From NCBI RefSeq assembly GCF_012726195.1, contig NZ_JAASAF010000006.1, positions 427,552-491,551 of the forward strand: a DNA stretch of 64,000 nt. Reading direction: 5' to 3'. A model generated the notes under the pieces. It was given only the letters and a program-made list of their open reading frames with translations. It was not told the origin of the DNA and made no database searches. Positions 36,669 through 45,666 of this stretch are shown in pieces. The position numbers were made by a program, and so were the translations under genes. Position 1 is the first letter of the stretch; each line of letters starts with the position of its first letter. Source of the DNA: Rhodococcus sp. HNM0563. Its GTDB lineage: Bacteria; Actinomycetota; Actinomycetes; Mycobacteriales; Mycobacteriaceae.

Positions 36669-37276
36669 CAGGCGGCTGCCAGTGTCTCGACGATCGCGAA
36701 CACATGGTCACTGTCACAGACCATCTCCTGCGCGGGCGTGCGGCCGGCGAAATTGTCGTTCGGCCGGCTCATCCACCGCGACAGGCTCACCACTCCGCCC
36801 GGGAAGGCATCGACGAGCCGACGCAGATTCGGCAGGACCGGCTCCGAGTTGTCCGGGGTGAACTGCCATGCGGGGAAACGCCACTCGCGCCCGTCCTTCA
36901 ACCCGACGAGGCGGTGCTGGGCCACCCACTCCGACACCGTCTGTGGAGAGATCCCGAGCATGTCGGCTGCCTGAACCCGAGAGAACGACACATTCAGCTG
37001 CTCGCGCCGCTGCTCCACTTGGAGCGCGAGGTTGGCCTGTTCGAGCTCGGCGGCCTCTTCAGCGGACATGGCCGGTCCCCAGTCGTCCTCCACGCCGTCG
37101 GTCTCGGTCGCGGCATCAGCACTCGAGGTCGGAAAGCTGGCGGCTAGGTGCCGGATCGCACGCAACGCCGGAGCATCCTTGCCGAGCAACGTTTCGAACT
37201 CGGCGGCCACATCGTCGAGGGTCTTCGACACCCGCGCCTGCGTCGCTGTCGACATCACCTCTGGTCGTGTCGTCAT
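36668..37276 (-). CDS. Xre/MbcA/ParS-type antitoxin of RES module 2
   Basis: A 202-residue protein with AGGAGG 8 bases before its ATG; the frame is open further upstream, but without a binding site. The first ~110 residues are helical and acidic (AEEAAELEQANLALQVEQRREQ). A helix-turn-helix follows (FSRVQAADMLGISPQTVSEWV), then WRFPAWQF and a C-terminal toxin-binding region (LPNLRRLVDAFPGGVVSLSRWM). In the upstream DNA GCGGGAT repeats at 37308 and 37317, a possible operator. Confidence 0.8.
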   Translation of the reverse strand: MTTRPEVMSTATQARVSKTLDDVAAEFETLLGKDAPALRAIRHLAASFPTSSADAATETDGVEDDWGPAMSAEEAAELEQANLALQVEQRREQLNVSFSRVQAADMLGISPQTVSEWVAQHRLVGLKDGREWRFPAWQFTPDNSEPVLPNLRRLVDAFPGGVVSLSRWMSRPNDNFAGRTPAQEMVCDSDHVFAIVETLAAA

Positions 37277-37557
37277 GGACTCACCTCCTGATCCACCACC
37301 AGCATACGCGGGATATGCGGGATGTGCGTCCACTGCGCCCACAGGCCTCACACGGGGCTCATCGCAGGAGCGGACCTGCGCAAATGCCCTCTCTCTACGC
37401 GGTGCCCACCGGATACCAATCCGCCAGGCCGCTCAGCCCTCCCGAAGCACACGCTGGTTGGGTATTCTCGTGTGATCGTCACGACGTAACGTCGGCTTGT
37501 CCGTTCTGCTTGACTCCGACCCGGAGTTTTCAGATGCACTCTCACGAAAGTCCAAGG
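37277..37557. other. Gap of ~280 bp marking the right end of the island
   Basis: It holds the promoter region of RES module 2 with the GCGGGAT repeat. I see no gene, no integrase and no copy of the tRNA-Ser 3' end that would mark an attachment site. Confidence 0.5.
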
Positions 37558-38202
37558 TCATCCGACTTGCGTTGTGGCGGTGACGGCACCGTCTCCGGAT
37601 CGCATCCGTATCGGGATTCCGCTTGGGTCCTGCGGTATCTCGACTGTGGCTGGTCCCGCCGCAGACACGGCGTCGACCGCGTAACTGCCCGGGCCTACGA
37701 CCAACGCGACGTCACCGTAGCGGGAATTCAGGTCGACGGCGGCACGGGTGTCGGTCACCGTCAGATCTCCGAACTTCGAATTTCCTTGGATCACAGTGCC
37801 GTAGGGGACGGAGATCTCGTAGCGGGCGACGCAGGTGGGGCTACCCACGGCGAACCTGTCGGGGCACCGCGCGCTGATCGTCAGGCCGGACGAATCGGTG
37901 TCGATCGTCTCATCGGGCTTGTCGCCGTCGGTGAACTCGAGGGCGCGCCGGACCTCGATGTCGTCACGGTCGGAGCCGATCACCTGTGCGCTCAGCGACG
38001 CGGTGGTGACACCGAGTTGCTTCGCACCCGCATCATCGAGATCGAGTGTGACGGAGGTGATCGTGCCGTTGTAGGTGTCGGTCCGCTGCTCCTGACTCGT
38101 CGAACCGGCGGTGCATCCGGTGAGTGCAAGCGTCGAGAGTGTCAGTGCTGCAATCCCGGCAGACAGAAGGGGCTTCCGGGCCAGGTTTTCAACGACGGGC
38201 AT
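37558..38202 (-). CDS. Lipoprotein, DUF4097-like
   Basis: A 214-residue protein with a lipoprotein signal: a basic start, a hydrophobic stretch (LLSAGIAALTLSTLALTGC) and a lipobox LTGC at about residue 29. The mature part is a repetitive beta-structure (ISVPYGTVIQGNSKFGDLTV; VDLNSRYGDVALVVG; MRSGDGAVTA) like DUF4097 adhesin-type beta-solenoids. Its start overlaps the ABC permease gene by 14 bp, so it is the third gene of the operon and probably works with the exporter at the outer face of the membrane. Confidence 0.75.
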   Translation of the reverse strand: MPVVENLARKPLLSAGIAALTLSTLALTGCTAGSTSQEQRTDTYNGTITSVTLDLDDAGAKQLGVTTASLSAQVIGSDRDDIEVRRALEFTDGDKPDETIDTDSSGLTISARCPDRFAVGSPTCVARYEISVPYGTVIQGNSKFGDLTVTDTRAAVDLNSRYGDVALVVGPGSYAVDAVSAAGPATVEIPQDPSGIPIRMRSGDGAVTATTQVG

Positions 38203-39736
38203 GACGAACCTCCAGAACGAGTAAGGAAGCGGCGACCAACACTGCGCTGATGCCGAGTGAGAACAGTGGAGAAGGGCCACTGAGCGACCCGTCGGTGCGG
38301 AGCGCACCCATGACGTCGACGGCGGCGACTCCGTTGAGCACGGCGTACCAGATCACCAGGTAGACCGCTTGGAATAGGCGTGCACCGCGTCCGATCGACC
38401 CGATCAGCAGTGCAAGAGCGGGGATCAACGTGGCGCCCGCAACCCACGCAGTTACGCCGGTCCAGTCCAGTGCAAGGAGCATCTTCACGAGCGGGCCCAC
38501 ACCGGCGACGGCCGCAATGAGCACACCTGCCCCCCACTCGGCGATGAGACGGATGCGCGGCGAGACACCGCACTCCACAAGGGGGTCGACGCCCTGTTCG
38601 TAGGTGAGTGTGCCGAGACGCGACCACAGCAGCACCGGCAGCAACCACGCGAAGAGCAGGGCGGTGCCGATGCGATCAGCGGGAACCGCGAGGGCTGCGA
38701 CCGTCACTATCGCGAGTGTGAGCCACCACCACCGCGACACGCTGCCGAGATGGATACGCACTTCGCCGATCAACAGCCCCAGGAACGCGTGCCCACGCTC
38801 GACCGGGGACAGTCCTCGTACGGTTCGTGAGAATGCCTGTGTAGCCGTCGATTCCGGTGTTTCCGAGGGCGTCTGGGTGGAAATCGTCGAGAGGGAAATC
38901 TGCAGCCTTGACGGATCGAACCGAGTGAACCAGAACGACGGCACGACCGCGACGAGCGTCGATACCGCAATCAATCCCACACCGGCTGCGACGAGAGTCG
39001 CATCGAAGTCCATTCCGGACCACGTGAACTGCCCGAGCGCACCGGGTTCCGCGGTGAGACCGATCGAGATCTCGTCGTCCATGCCGGGGTGCTCGGCGGC
39101 CAGGTCGGTCTGGAACCCTGCGGTGATCGTGCCGTAGATCAGCGGAATCCCGGCGAGGAACATCGACGGATAGACGAAGAACCACAGTATGTTTCCCGCA
39201 CCACCGCGCAGGATCGGGATCGTCTCGAACACCACAGCTGCTGCTGCGGCCACCGTCAGGACCGGAAGACAGAACAACACGATCGGAAGCCAGAGTGCAG
39301 TCATGTCGAGGCTCGTGGATTCCCCGCGGAGGAGCTGCATCACGGGTGCGATGAAGGCGAGTGCGGCAGCCATCGCTGCCAGCACCATCAGGTTGCTGAG
39401 GTACTTTCCCAGCAGATACATCGGAGTGCGCAGCGGGGATGCGGCAAGCGTTTCTCCTACGCCGGTGGAGATGTCGCGCGCGATGCTGCTGCGGACGACG
39501 TAGAACCCGAACAGTGGCAGCCACAGGCTGCCGATCATGGCGAGCATCATGCCGATATACGCGCTGTCGTACATTCCCCGGAACGACCCGACCTTCACCA
39601 TCGCGTAGGTGGCGGAAGCGGGCGGGATGGCAACATACCCGAGCGCGATGGCGCCGAGCACCGTGACCAGGAACGCGGGACGCCGGGCACGGTCGCGGAA
39701 ATCTGCTGCCGCGACGGCAGCAACGGCGCTTGTCAT
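38189..39736 (-). CDS. ABC-2-type exporter permease
   Basis: A 515-residue protein with about twelve hydrophobic helices in two halves of six, split by a polar linker near residue 290 (STISTQTPSETPESTATQAF). This looks like two ABC-2 permease units fused in one chain. The ATG overlaps the ATPase stop by 4 bases (ATGA). Substrate unknown; drug, lipid or envelope-stress export is typical for operons with a linked two-component system. Confidence 0.8.
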   Translation of the reverse strand: MTSAVAAVAAADFRDRARRPAFLVTVLGAIALGYVAIPPASATYAMVKVGSFRGMYDSAYIGMMLAMIGSLWLPLFGFYVVRSSIARDISTGVGETLAASPLRTPMYLLGKYLSNLMVLAAMAAALAFIAPVMQLLRGESTSLDMTALWLPIVLFCLPVLTVAAAAAVVFETIPILRGGAGNILWFFVYPSMFLAGIPLIYGTITAGFQTDLAAEHPGMDDEISIGLTAEPGALGQFTWSGMDFDATLVAAGVGLIAVSTLVAVVPSFWFTRFDPSRLQISLSTISTQTPSETPESTATQAFSRTVRGLSPVERGHAFLGLLIGEVRIHLGSVSRWWWLTLAIVTVAALAVPADRIGTALLFAWLLPVLLWSRLGTLTYEQGVDPLVECGVSPRIRLIAEWGAGVLIAAVAGVGPLVKMLLALDWTGVTAWVAGATLIPALALLIGSIGRGARLFQAVYLVIWYAVLNGVAAVDVMGALRTDGSLSGPSPLFSLGISAVLVAASLLVLEVRHARR

Positions 39737-40620
39737 CGGGTCACCCCGGCAGCGGTGATCGGAGTATGTACCGCACTGACATACGCGTCTTCGAGGTCGG
39801 GTTCGACAGGGCGAGCCCCCTCCACCGGAGGCATGTGCGCGACCGCACGAACCCGCACGCCGCGTGATGTTCGGACGGTGCGGGTGATCGTCGCTCGCTG
39901 CCGGACGTCGGCAACGGCATCGATGGGGACGATCGCTTCCCACACCAGGCCGTCCGCTGAACGGAGCAGTTCCTCGGGGGTGCCGCGCCGACGCAGTTCG
40001 CCGGCGGTGAGGATTGCGATGTCGTCGGCGATCGCTTCGATGTCCGACACGATGTGGGTGGACAGGATGACGATCCGTTCGGACGCCAGATCCCCGAGCA
40101 AGTTGCGGAACCGCATGCGTTCTTCGGGGTCCAGCCCGACCGTCGGTTCGTCGACGACGAGAAGTTCAGGGTCGCCCAGAAGCGCCTGTGCGATTCCGAC
40201 GCGCTGGCGCATGCCGCCGGAGAACTTGCCCACCGGTCGCGATCCGGTGTCGGTGAGGTTGACCAGTTCGAGCAGTTCGTCGACCCGCTCCTTGGTAGAT
40301 CGCGTGCTCAAACCCTTGACCGCGGCGAGATACCGGAGGAACTCGCCGGCACTGAGATTCGGATAGACACCGAAATCCTGTGGGAGGTAGCCGAGGACGC
40401 GTCGGAGCGGTTCAGGCCGAGCGACGATGTCGGTGCCGTTCCACGTGACCGTCCCGGAAGTCGGCCGAGTGATCGTCGAGAGAATGCGCATCAGCGACGA
40501 CTTGCCGGCTCCGTTGGGTCCGAGGAGGCCGAGAACCCCCGGTCCGATCCGCATGCTGACGTCGGTGACGGCCTGTTTACCTCGATAGGTTTTGGTGACG
40601 TTGTTCAGCTCCAGTTGCAT
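39733..40620 (-). CDS. ABC exporter ATP-binding protein
   Basis: A 295-residue ATPase. Walker A is GLLGPNGAGKSSLMR, Q-loop LPQDFG, signature FSGGMRQRVGIAQALL, Walker B LLVVDEPTVGLDPEE, and switch HIVSD. The C-terminal ~90 residues are an accessory domain as in DrrA/BcrA-type ATPases. First gene of the ATPase-permease-lipoprotein operon, divergent from the sensor kinase with 133 bp between starts. Confidence 0.9.
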   Translation of the reverse strand: MQLELNNVTKTYRGKQAVTDVSMRIGPGVLGLLGPNGAGKSSLMRILSTITRPTSGTVTWNGTDIVARPEPLRRVLGYLPQDFGVYPNLSAGEFLRYLAAVKGLSTRSTKERVDELLELVNLTDTGSRPVGKFSGGMRQRVGIAQALLGDPELLVVDEPTVGLDPEERMRFRNLLGDLASERIVILSTHIVSDIEAIADDIAILTAGELRRRGTPEELLRSADGLVWEAIVPIDAVADVRQRATITRTVRTSRGVRVRAVAHMPPVEGARPVEPDLEDAYVSAVHTPITAAGVTR

Positions 40621-40740
40621 GACTACAGCCGACCATTTCGTCGGTGGTGCGGTCACTGGGGCCACGCGGCGGATCGGAGGTGGTGTCAGCACCACCCTCC
40701 GGCTACACCTCACCTCATCCCGAAACAGCGGCTGCGTCGA

Positions 40741-40746
40741 TAGGCT
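40741..40746 (+). promoter_or_regulatory. -10 box of a leaderless promoter for the sensor kinase
   Basis: TAGGCT is followed by 7 bases and the GTG start at 40754. Confidence 0.45.
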
Positions 40747-40753
40747 CATTCGA

Positions 40754-42088
40754 GTGTCCTCTGCTGAACCGACCACGGTGCTCACCGCGATCACACGGCG
40801 ACGCTTCCTGCTGACAGGGTGGTTGTGGCGCTCGCTCGGCTATCTGCTGACCACCGTCCCGGTGGCATGCGCGGTGGCGCTGCCGTTCGCAGCGTTCTGC
40901 GTCCCGTGGTTGATCCTGATCGTGTGGGCGGGCGACGGCATGTATCCGCAACCGCTCGGCAGGGTGTTGTTCCTCGGTGTTCTCGGCGTGGTGCTGGTGT
41001 TCGGGCTCGGCCCGTTGGTGGCGATACCGCTGGCGACTCTGGAACGTATGCGGCTGCGTCTGGTGAGCAGCGATCGGGCGCTCTCGGCGCACCGCGCTCC
41101 TCCCGCCGCGGGCCTGTGGCCCTGGGTGCGCACCCGCTACACCGAGGCCGCGACGTGGAGAGAACTCGGCTACGCAGTCCTGCTGCTCACGTTGATTCCC
41201 GCATTGTTGTTCCTGGCCGCGGTGATCACCGGACTCATCGTCGTGATGGTGGCCAGTCCCTTGGTTGTAGGTGACGGTGACGAGGCGGTCGCGCTCGGCT
41301 TCAGCCAGATCACGTCGGTCGATCAAGCTCTTCCTTATGCGATCGCTGGTCTGCTTCTGCTTCCGACGATCCCGTATGTGATTGCCCTGTGTGCGGGACT
41401 GCACGGTGCACTCGCCCGGTCGTTACTGTGCGGCGATGACCCCGACGCGCTTCGCGCTCGACTTGTCGAGGTGTCCCGGTCTCGGGCCCGGCTGGTCGAT
41501 GCGTTCGAGGCGGAACGCCGCAGGATCGAGCGCGACCTGCACGACGGCGCGCAGTCGTTGCTCGTCAATCTCACTCTGCAGTTGGGCATGGCCAAGCTCG
41601 ACCTCCCTCCGGATTCCGCCGCCGCGAAAAGTGTGTCGCTGGCACATGACCAGGCCAAGGACCTGATGGCGGAACTGCGGCAACTCATCCGGGGAATCCA
41701 CCCCAGGGTGCTCACCGACCGCGGCCTACCCGATGCCCTACGTGAGTTGGCCGAGGACTTCGCGGTCCCGGTCTCCGTCACCGCGGAGATCTCGCCGCGC
41801 CCGTCGCCGGACATCGAGGTTGCAGCCTATTTCGTGGTGGTCGAAGCGCTCAACAACATCGCCAAACACGCGGGTGCGACGGCAGTCGACGTGACCGTCC
41901 GGCGGGCCGGGGATCTGCTGGTCGTCGAGGTCGTGGACGACGGCTGCGGCGGTGCGGATCCGAAACGGGGGAGCGGTCTGACGGGCCTGGCCGACCGGGT
42001 CGCTGCGGTCGACGGCAGAATGCTGCTGTCCAGCCCGCCCGGCGGGCCCACCGTCGTCCGAGTGGAGTTGCCGTGGATCGAGAACTGA
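40754..42088 (+). CDS. Membrane sensor histidine kinase (HisKA_3, NarL/DesK type)
   Basis: A 444-residue kinase. The N-terminal ~225 residues hold four to five helices with no large outer domain. The dimerisation region is AFEAERRRIERDLHDGAQSLLVNLTLQLG, where H is the phosphorylated residue. The ATPase domain has YFVVVEALNNIAKHAGAT and DDGCGGADPKRGSGLTGLADR. It overlaps the response regulator gene by 16 bp. Divergent from the ABC exporter operon, which is the likely target. Confidence 0.9.
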   Translation: MSSAEPTTVLTAITRRRFLLTGWLWRSLGYLLTTVPVACAVALPFAAFCVPWLILIVWAGDGMYPQPLGRVLFLGVLGVVLVFGLGPLVAIPLATLERMRLRLVSSDRALSAHRAPPAAGLWPWVRTRYTEAATWRELGYAVLLLTLIPALLFLAAVITGLIVVMVASPLVVGDGDEAVALGFSQITSVDQALPYAIAGLLLLPTIPYVIALCAGLHGALARSLLCGDDPDALRARLVEVSRSRARLVDAFEAERRRIERDLHDGAQSLLVNLTLQLGMAKLDLPPDSAAAKSVSLAHDQAKDLMAELRQLIRGIHPRVLTDRGLPDALRELAEDFAVPVSVTAEISPRPSPDIEVAAYFVVVEALNNIAKHAGATAVDVTVRRAGDLLVVEVVDDGCGGADPKRGSGLTGLADRVAAVDGRMLLSSPPGGPTVVRVELPWIEN

Positions 42089-42744
42089 CTGCTGTGCGAG
42101 TGGTCCTCGCCGAGGACGGCGCACTGCTGCGCGAAAGTCTTGCCGCGATGCTCGAGCGATTCGGGTTCGAGGTCGTCGCGTCGGTCCCGGACGCCGTGGC
42201 ATTGGAAACGGCTGTCGCCGAGCACCGTCCGGACCTGGTCGTGACCGATGTGCGGATGCCGCCGGGGTTCACCGACGAGGGGTTGCGCGCGGCAGTGGAA
42301 TTGCGACGGACCTACCCGGAGCTCGCCGTGGTCGCGCTGAGCCAGTACGTCGAATTGAGTTACGCCGACGAACTTCTGGGGGCAGACGGCGGGCGCGTCG
42401 GTTATCTGCTCAAAGATCGCGTGGTCGATGTCGAGGAGTTCGTTTCCACGCTGCGCCAGGTGGTTTCCGGTGGCACGGTGATCGATCCCTTGGTCGTCCA
42501 GCAATTGTTCCGGCGCCGGCGGGATCCGTTGGCACAGTTGTCGCCGCGCGAGCGCGAGGTGCTCGCCTTGATTGCCGAGGGACATTCGAACGCTGCTATC
42601 GCCGCTCAGTTGTTCATCACGGAGTCGGCCGTGGGCAAGCATGTCGGTAACATTTTCAACAAACTGGTGCTGCCACCCACCGACGACACGAATCGTCGGG
42701 TGCTGGCTGTGCTCGCGTATCTGCGTCGGAACGAGCTCGACTGA
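42073..42744 (+). CDS. NarL/LuxR-family response regulator
   Basis: A 223-residue regulator. The receiver domain starts VRVVLAEDGALLRESLAAML and has the phosphorylated aspartate in LVVTDVRMPPG. The C-terminal LuxR-type helix-turn-helix is LSPREREVLALIAEGHSNAAIA followed by FITESAVGKHVGNIFNKL. It forms a two-component pair with the overlapping kinase gene. Confidence 0.92.
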   Translation: MDRELTAVRVVLAEDGALLRESLAAMLERFGFEVVASVPDAVALETAVAEHRPDLVVTDVRMPPGFTDEGLRAAVELRRTYPELAVVALSQYVELSYADELLGADGGRVGYLLKDRVVDVEEFVSTLRQVVSGGTVIDPLVVQQLFRRRRDPLAQLSPREREVLALIAEGHSNAAIAAQLFITESAVGKHVGNIFNKLVLPPTDDTNRRVLAVLAYLRRNELD

Positions 42745-42890
42745 GACGCCTTTTACGCCCGAATCGTCCGAGATGGGCTGAATTCGCACGATGTGCGGCG
42801 CCGACAACTAGGGTCGCTTCCAGTTGGCTTGACCCGGAGATGCCGGACGGGTTGAGATCGAACTCCGGTCGTCGGGGGACGAGGAGCTGT

Positions 42891-43862
42891 ATGCACAAGA
42901 GGTCGATCGCCGCCTTAGCTGTGGCGCTGTTGTTACCACTGTCCGGACCTGCCGTCGGGCACGCTCAGCCATCTCCACAGGCTGCGGTGATCGATCACAC
43001 CGAGCGCATCACCGACAGTCGCACGGCACTGTTCGTGTTTTCGCCTTCGATGGGGACGGTCGTCCAGGTCCAGGTGCTGCACCCGGCGTGGGACGGACCG
43101 CGCCCGACGCTGTATCTCCTCGATGGTGTCGGCGCGGGTGAAGAAAGCGAGTACCGCGAGAGCACCTGGACGAAGGAGACCGACATCGTCGACTTCGTTG
43201 CGGACAAGAACGTGAATGTGGTGCTCCCCGTGGGTGGGACGGGCAGTTACTACACCGACTGGCAGCGACCGGACCCGATCCTCGGGGTCAACCGGTGGGA
43301 AACGTTCCTCACCGAAGAACTCCCGCCGATCATCGACGCGCGGTTCAACGGCAACGGAACCAACGCGGTTGCCGGGCTGTCGATGGGCGCGACCGCAGCG
43401 ATGATGCTGATCACCCGCAATCCGGATCTGTACGAGGGAGTGGCGGCGTTGAGTGGCTGCCTCGACACCCAGCAGGACTCGACCCGAAACTCGGTGCGCG
43501 CCACGGTCGTCTACAAGGGTGGAAACCCCGACAACATGTGGGGTCCGCCGGACGACCCGGATTGGGCTGCACACGACCCGTACGTCCACGCTGATCAGTT
43601 GCGCGGCAAGGAGGTGTTCATCAGCACCGGCAACGGACTGCTGGGTCCGCACGACTTCGCGGTGGCGAACGAGCCGATGTCGACGGGCGTCCCCCTCGAG
43701 ATGGGTGCGTTCATCTGCACCCTCACCTTCGACCGCAGGCTCCGCGAGCTGCACATTCCTGCGACCGTTGTGTATCGACCGTGGGGCACGCACTCGTGGG
43801 CGTACTGGGAAGACGACATCAAGACGGCATGGCCCACGCTCGAGGATGCGCTCGGGCTCTGA
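42891..43862 (+). CDS. Secreted mycolyltransferase (antigen 85-like esterase)
   Basis: A 323-residue protein with GAGGAG upstream of its ATG. A signal peptide (KRSIAALAVALLLPLSGPAVGHAQ) precedes an alpha/beta-hydrolase domain. The catalytic serine is in VAGLSMGATAAM and the histidine in WGTHSWAYWEDDI; YRPWGTHSW is typical of corynomycolyl- and mycolyltransferases. It should transfer mycolic acids to trehalose or arabinogalactan in the cell wall. Confidence 0.9.
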   Translation: MHKRSIAALAVALLLPLSGPAVGHAQPSPQAAVIDHTERITDSRTALFVFSPSMGTVVQVQVLHPAWDGPRPTLYLLDGVGAGEESEYRESTWTKETDIVDFVADKNVNVVLPVGGTGSYYTDWQRPDPILGVNRWETFLTEELPPIIDARFNGNGTNAVAGLSMGATAAMMLITRNPDLYEGVAALSGCLDTQQDSTRNSVRATVVYKGGNPDNMWGPPDDPDWAAHDPYVHADQLRGKEVFISTGNGLLGPHDFAVANEPMSTGVPLEMGAFICTLTFDRRLRELHIPATVVYRPWGTHSWAYWEDDIKTAWPTLEDALGL

Positions 43863-43882
43863 CGTCGAGGCGTCCGCGTAGG

Positions 43883-45568
43883 TCAGAAGAGGTGTATGCG
43901 GTCGCGGGAAGGGGGCCGGCTCGGGGTGGGGTTCGACAGGAACGTTGTCAGAGCCGTGAGTTCCTCGCCTGCCCCGACGCGCGACCGGGCTTCGGTGAAG
44001 ACAGAGAATCCGTCGCTGCCACCGGCGAGGTAGTCGTTGACGGCAACGGAATAGATGGCTTCGAGGTCGAGGGGCGCACCTGAGACAGTGATGTCGCGGA
44101 CTCGCTGTCCCGAGGGAGCCGACCTGTCGAGGGTGTAGTGCAGATTGTGCGACGGCGCCAGGATCCGCTCGAGCGCAGCGCCGGTGATATCTGTCTGGAA
44201 CTGCTGTTCGAGAACCGCGGTGAGCTGAGCGCCGGTCATTTCGAGGACCTGGAGGAGATTTCCGAACGGCTGAACCCCATACGCCTCGCCGTAGGTGACG
44301 GCGCCGTCGTCGTCGAAGTACAGGTCGCCGCGGAGTCCGCCGGGGTTGGTCAAGGCGATCTGCGCTCCGAGGGGCGCGGTCGCTGCGAGTTGGGCGTCTG
44401 CGACGAGGTTTCCGAGTGACGATTCACCGCTGGGCGAGCGGTCGCGGGTGATGTCCGCTGCGATGTGCCCGACTTTCTGGGCGGCCGTGTCGGACGATCT
44501 GTCGGCAACCTCGGCAACGAAATTCTCGGTGCGCGGATCGGGCGTGATGTCGTGGGTGATCACCTGGTTGAACGCGACTGTCCGGTCGCGCACGACGTCG
44601 CGGGTGGCCCGGTCGATCATGATGTCTGCGACAGAGAGGATCCGCCCTCGTGAGGCGCCCTGCAGCACCGTGCGTTGCTGTCCGGAGGGGTCGGGATAGC
44701 TGCAGTTGAACTGTCCCTCGCCGTCGGAGGTGACGATGAGATCGACATGCGACGAGACGGTGGTGGTGACCTCCTTGGCGCGTCCGTTGTCGAGGCTGCA
44801 CGGATCGGCGTCGCTGCCCGCGGCGATATCGCCCTTGTACAACAGGATGATGGAACGGATCCCGAGTGCGTCGAGAGTGTCGGCAGTGCGGTTCACCGCT
44901 TCGATCTCGTCGCCGAAATGCAGATTCTCGATCGAATCGCTGCGAATGTATTCGGGAGTGTTGCGGGGCAGGACCCCTATTGCAGCAACAGGAATTCCGT
45001 CTACATAGCTGACATCGAAGGGCAGTGCAGCCGGCGTGCCGTCGGCGGTCGTGACGTTGGCGCCGAGGAAGGGGAAGTCCGCGCCGTCGTAGGACTCGCT
45101 GAACCGGCAGCCGTCTTCCGGGTGACATCCACCGTCGCGTAGTCGTTGCAGCTCCGTGAACCCGTTGTCGAACTCGTGGTTGCCGAGAGCTGCGGCCGTG
45201 ACATCGAGATCGTTGAGGAATTCGATTGTCGGTTCGTCGTGAAACATCGCCGATTCGATCGGCGACGAACCCCAGGAGTCGCCCACTGCATACAGCACCG
45301 AATCGTCGGCCTGTCCACGGAGCTGGTCGACGTATGAGGCGAGATAGGCGGCGCCGCCCGCGGGTACCGACTGGCCGTCCGAGCGAACCACTTCGCTCTG
45401 CGGGCCTTGCGGCGGCAGCAGGTTGCCGTGGAGGTCACCGAAGGTGATCAGACGCAGCGGCACCGCGTCGGGGGGTAGCGCTCCCGCATGTCCGATTGCG
45501 GCAGCGGTCACGGCGGAGAGCGCTGCGACGATGGACAGCGCGCGTCGCAGTGCAGCGCGTCCGCCCAT
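43883..45568 (-). CDS. 5'-nucleotidase/UshA-like metallophosphatase with missing metal ligands
   Basis: A 561-residue exported protein with a signal peptide and GGAGGAA before its ATG. The metallophosphatase domain keeps G44-D-L-H-G-N, D97 in VGDSWGSSP and G129-N-H-E. The later histidine motifs are lost: the usual Hx-G segment reads LLYKGDIA (~243-249), and the GHxH motif is replaced by TSDGEGQ (~280-286). The C-terminal 5'-nucleotidase domain looks intact (SSLGNLVADAQ; LTNPGGLRGDL; NDYLAGGSDGFSVF). The enzyme may be inactive or use one metal. Confidence 0.8.
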   Translation of the reverse strand: MGGRAALRRALSIVAALSAVTAAAIGHAGALPPDAVPLRLITFGDLHGNLLPPQGPQSEVVRSDGQSVPAGGAAYLASYVDQLRGQADDSVLYAVGDSWGSSPIESAMFHDEPTIEFLNDLDVTAAALGNHEFDNGFTELQRLRDGGCHPEDGCRFSESYDGADFPFLGANVTTADGTPAALPFDVSYVDGIPVAAIGVLPRNTPEYIRSDSIENLHFGDEIEAVNRTADTLDALGIRSIILLYKGDIAAGSDADPCSLDNGRAKEVTTTVSSHVDLIVTSDGEGQFNCSYPDPSGQQRTVLQGASRGRILSVADIMIDRATRDVVRDRTVAFNQVITHDITPDPRTENFVAEVADRSSDTAAQKVGHIAADITRDRSPSGESSLGNLVADAQLAATAPLGAQIALTNPGGLRGDLYFDDDGAVTYGEAYGVQPFGNLLQVLEMTGAQLTAVLEQQFQTDITGAALERILAPSHNLHYTLDRSAPSGQRVRDITVSGAPLDLEAIYSVAVNDYLAGGSDGFSVFTEARSRVGAGEELTALTTFLSNPTPSRPPSRDRIHLF

Positions 45569-45666
45569 CCGTTCCTCCGTACTCGCCGGTCATTTCGACC
45601 GATCGAGTCTGACAGCGGCGAATAACGCGTCCGATACCCAGCGATAACGGTTGGGTCTCGCCAAGG

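Noticed and set aside
32076..37557. Attachment-site duplication of the tRNA-Ser(UGA) 3' end
   Set aside because: I looked for a second copy of the T-arm/acceptor sequence to the right of the island and saw none. The similar sequence at 47.6 kb is the tRNA-Ser(GCU) gene itself.
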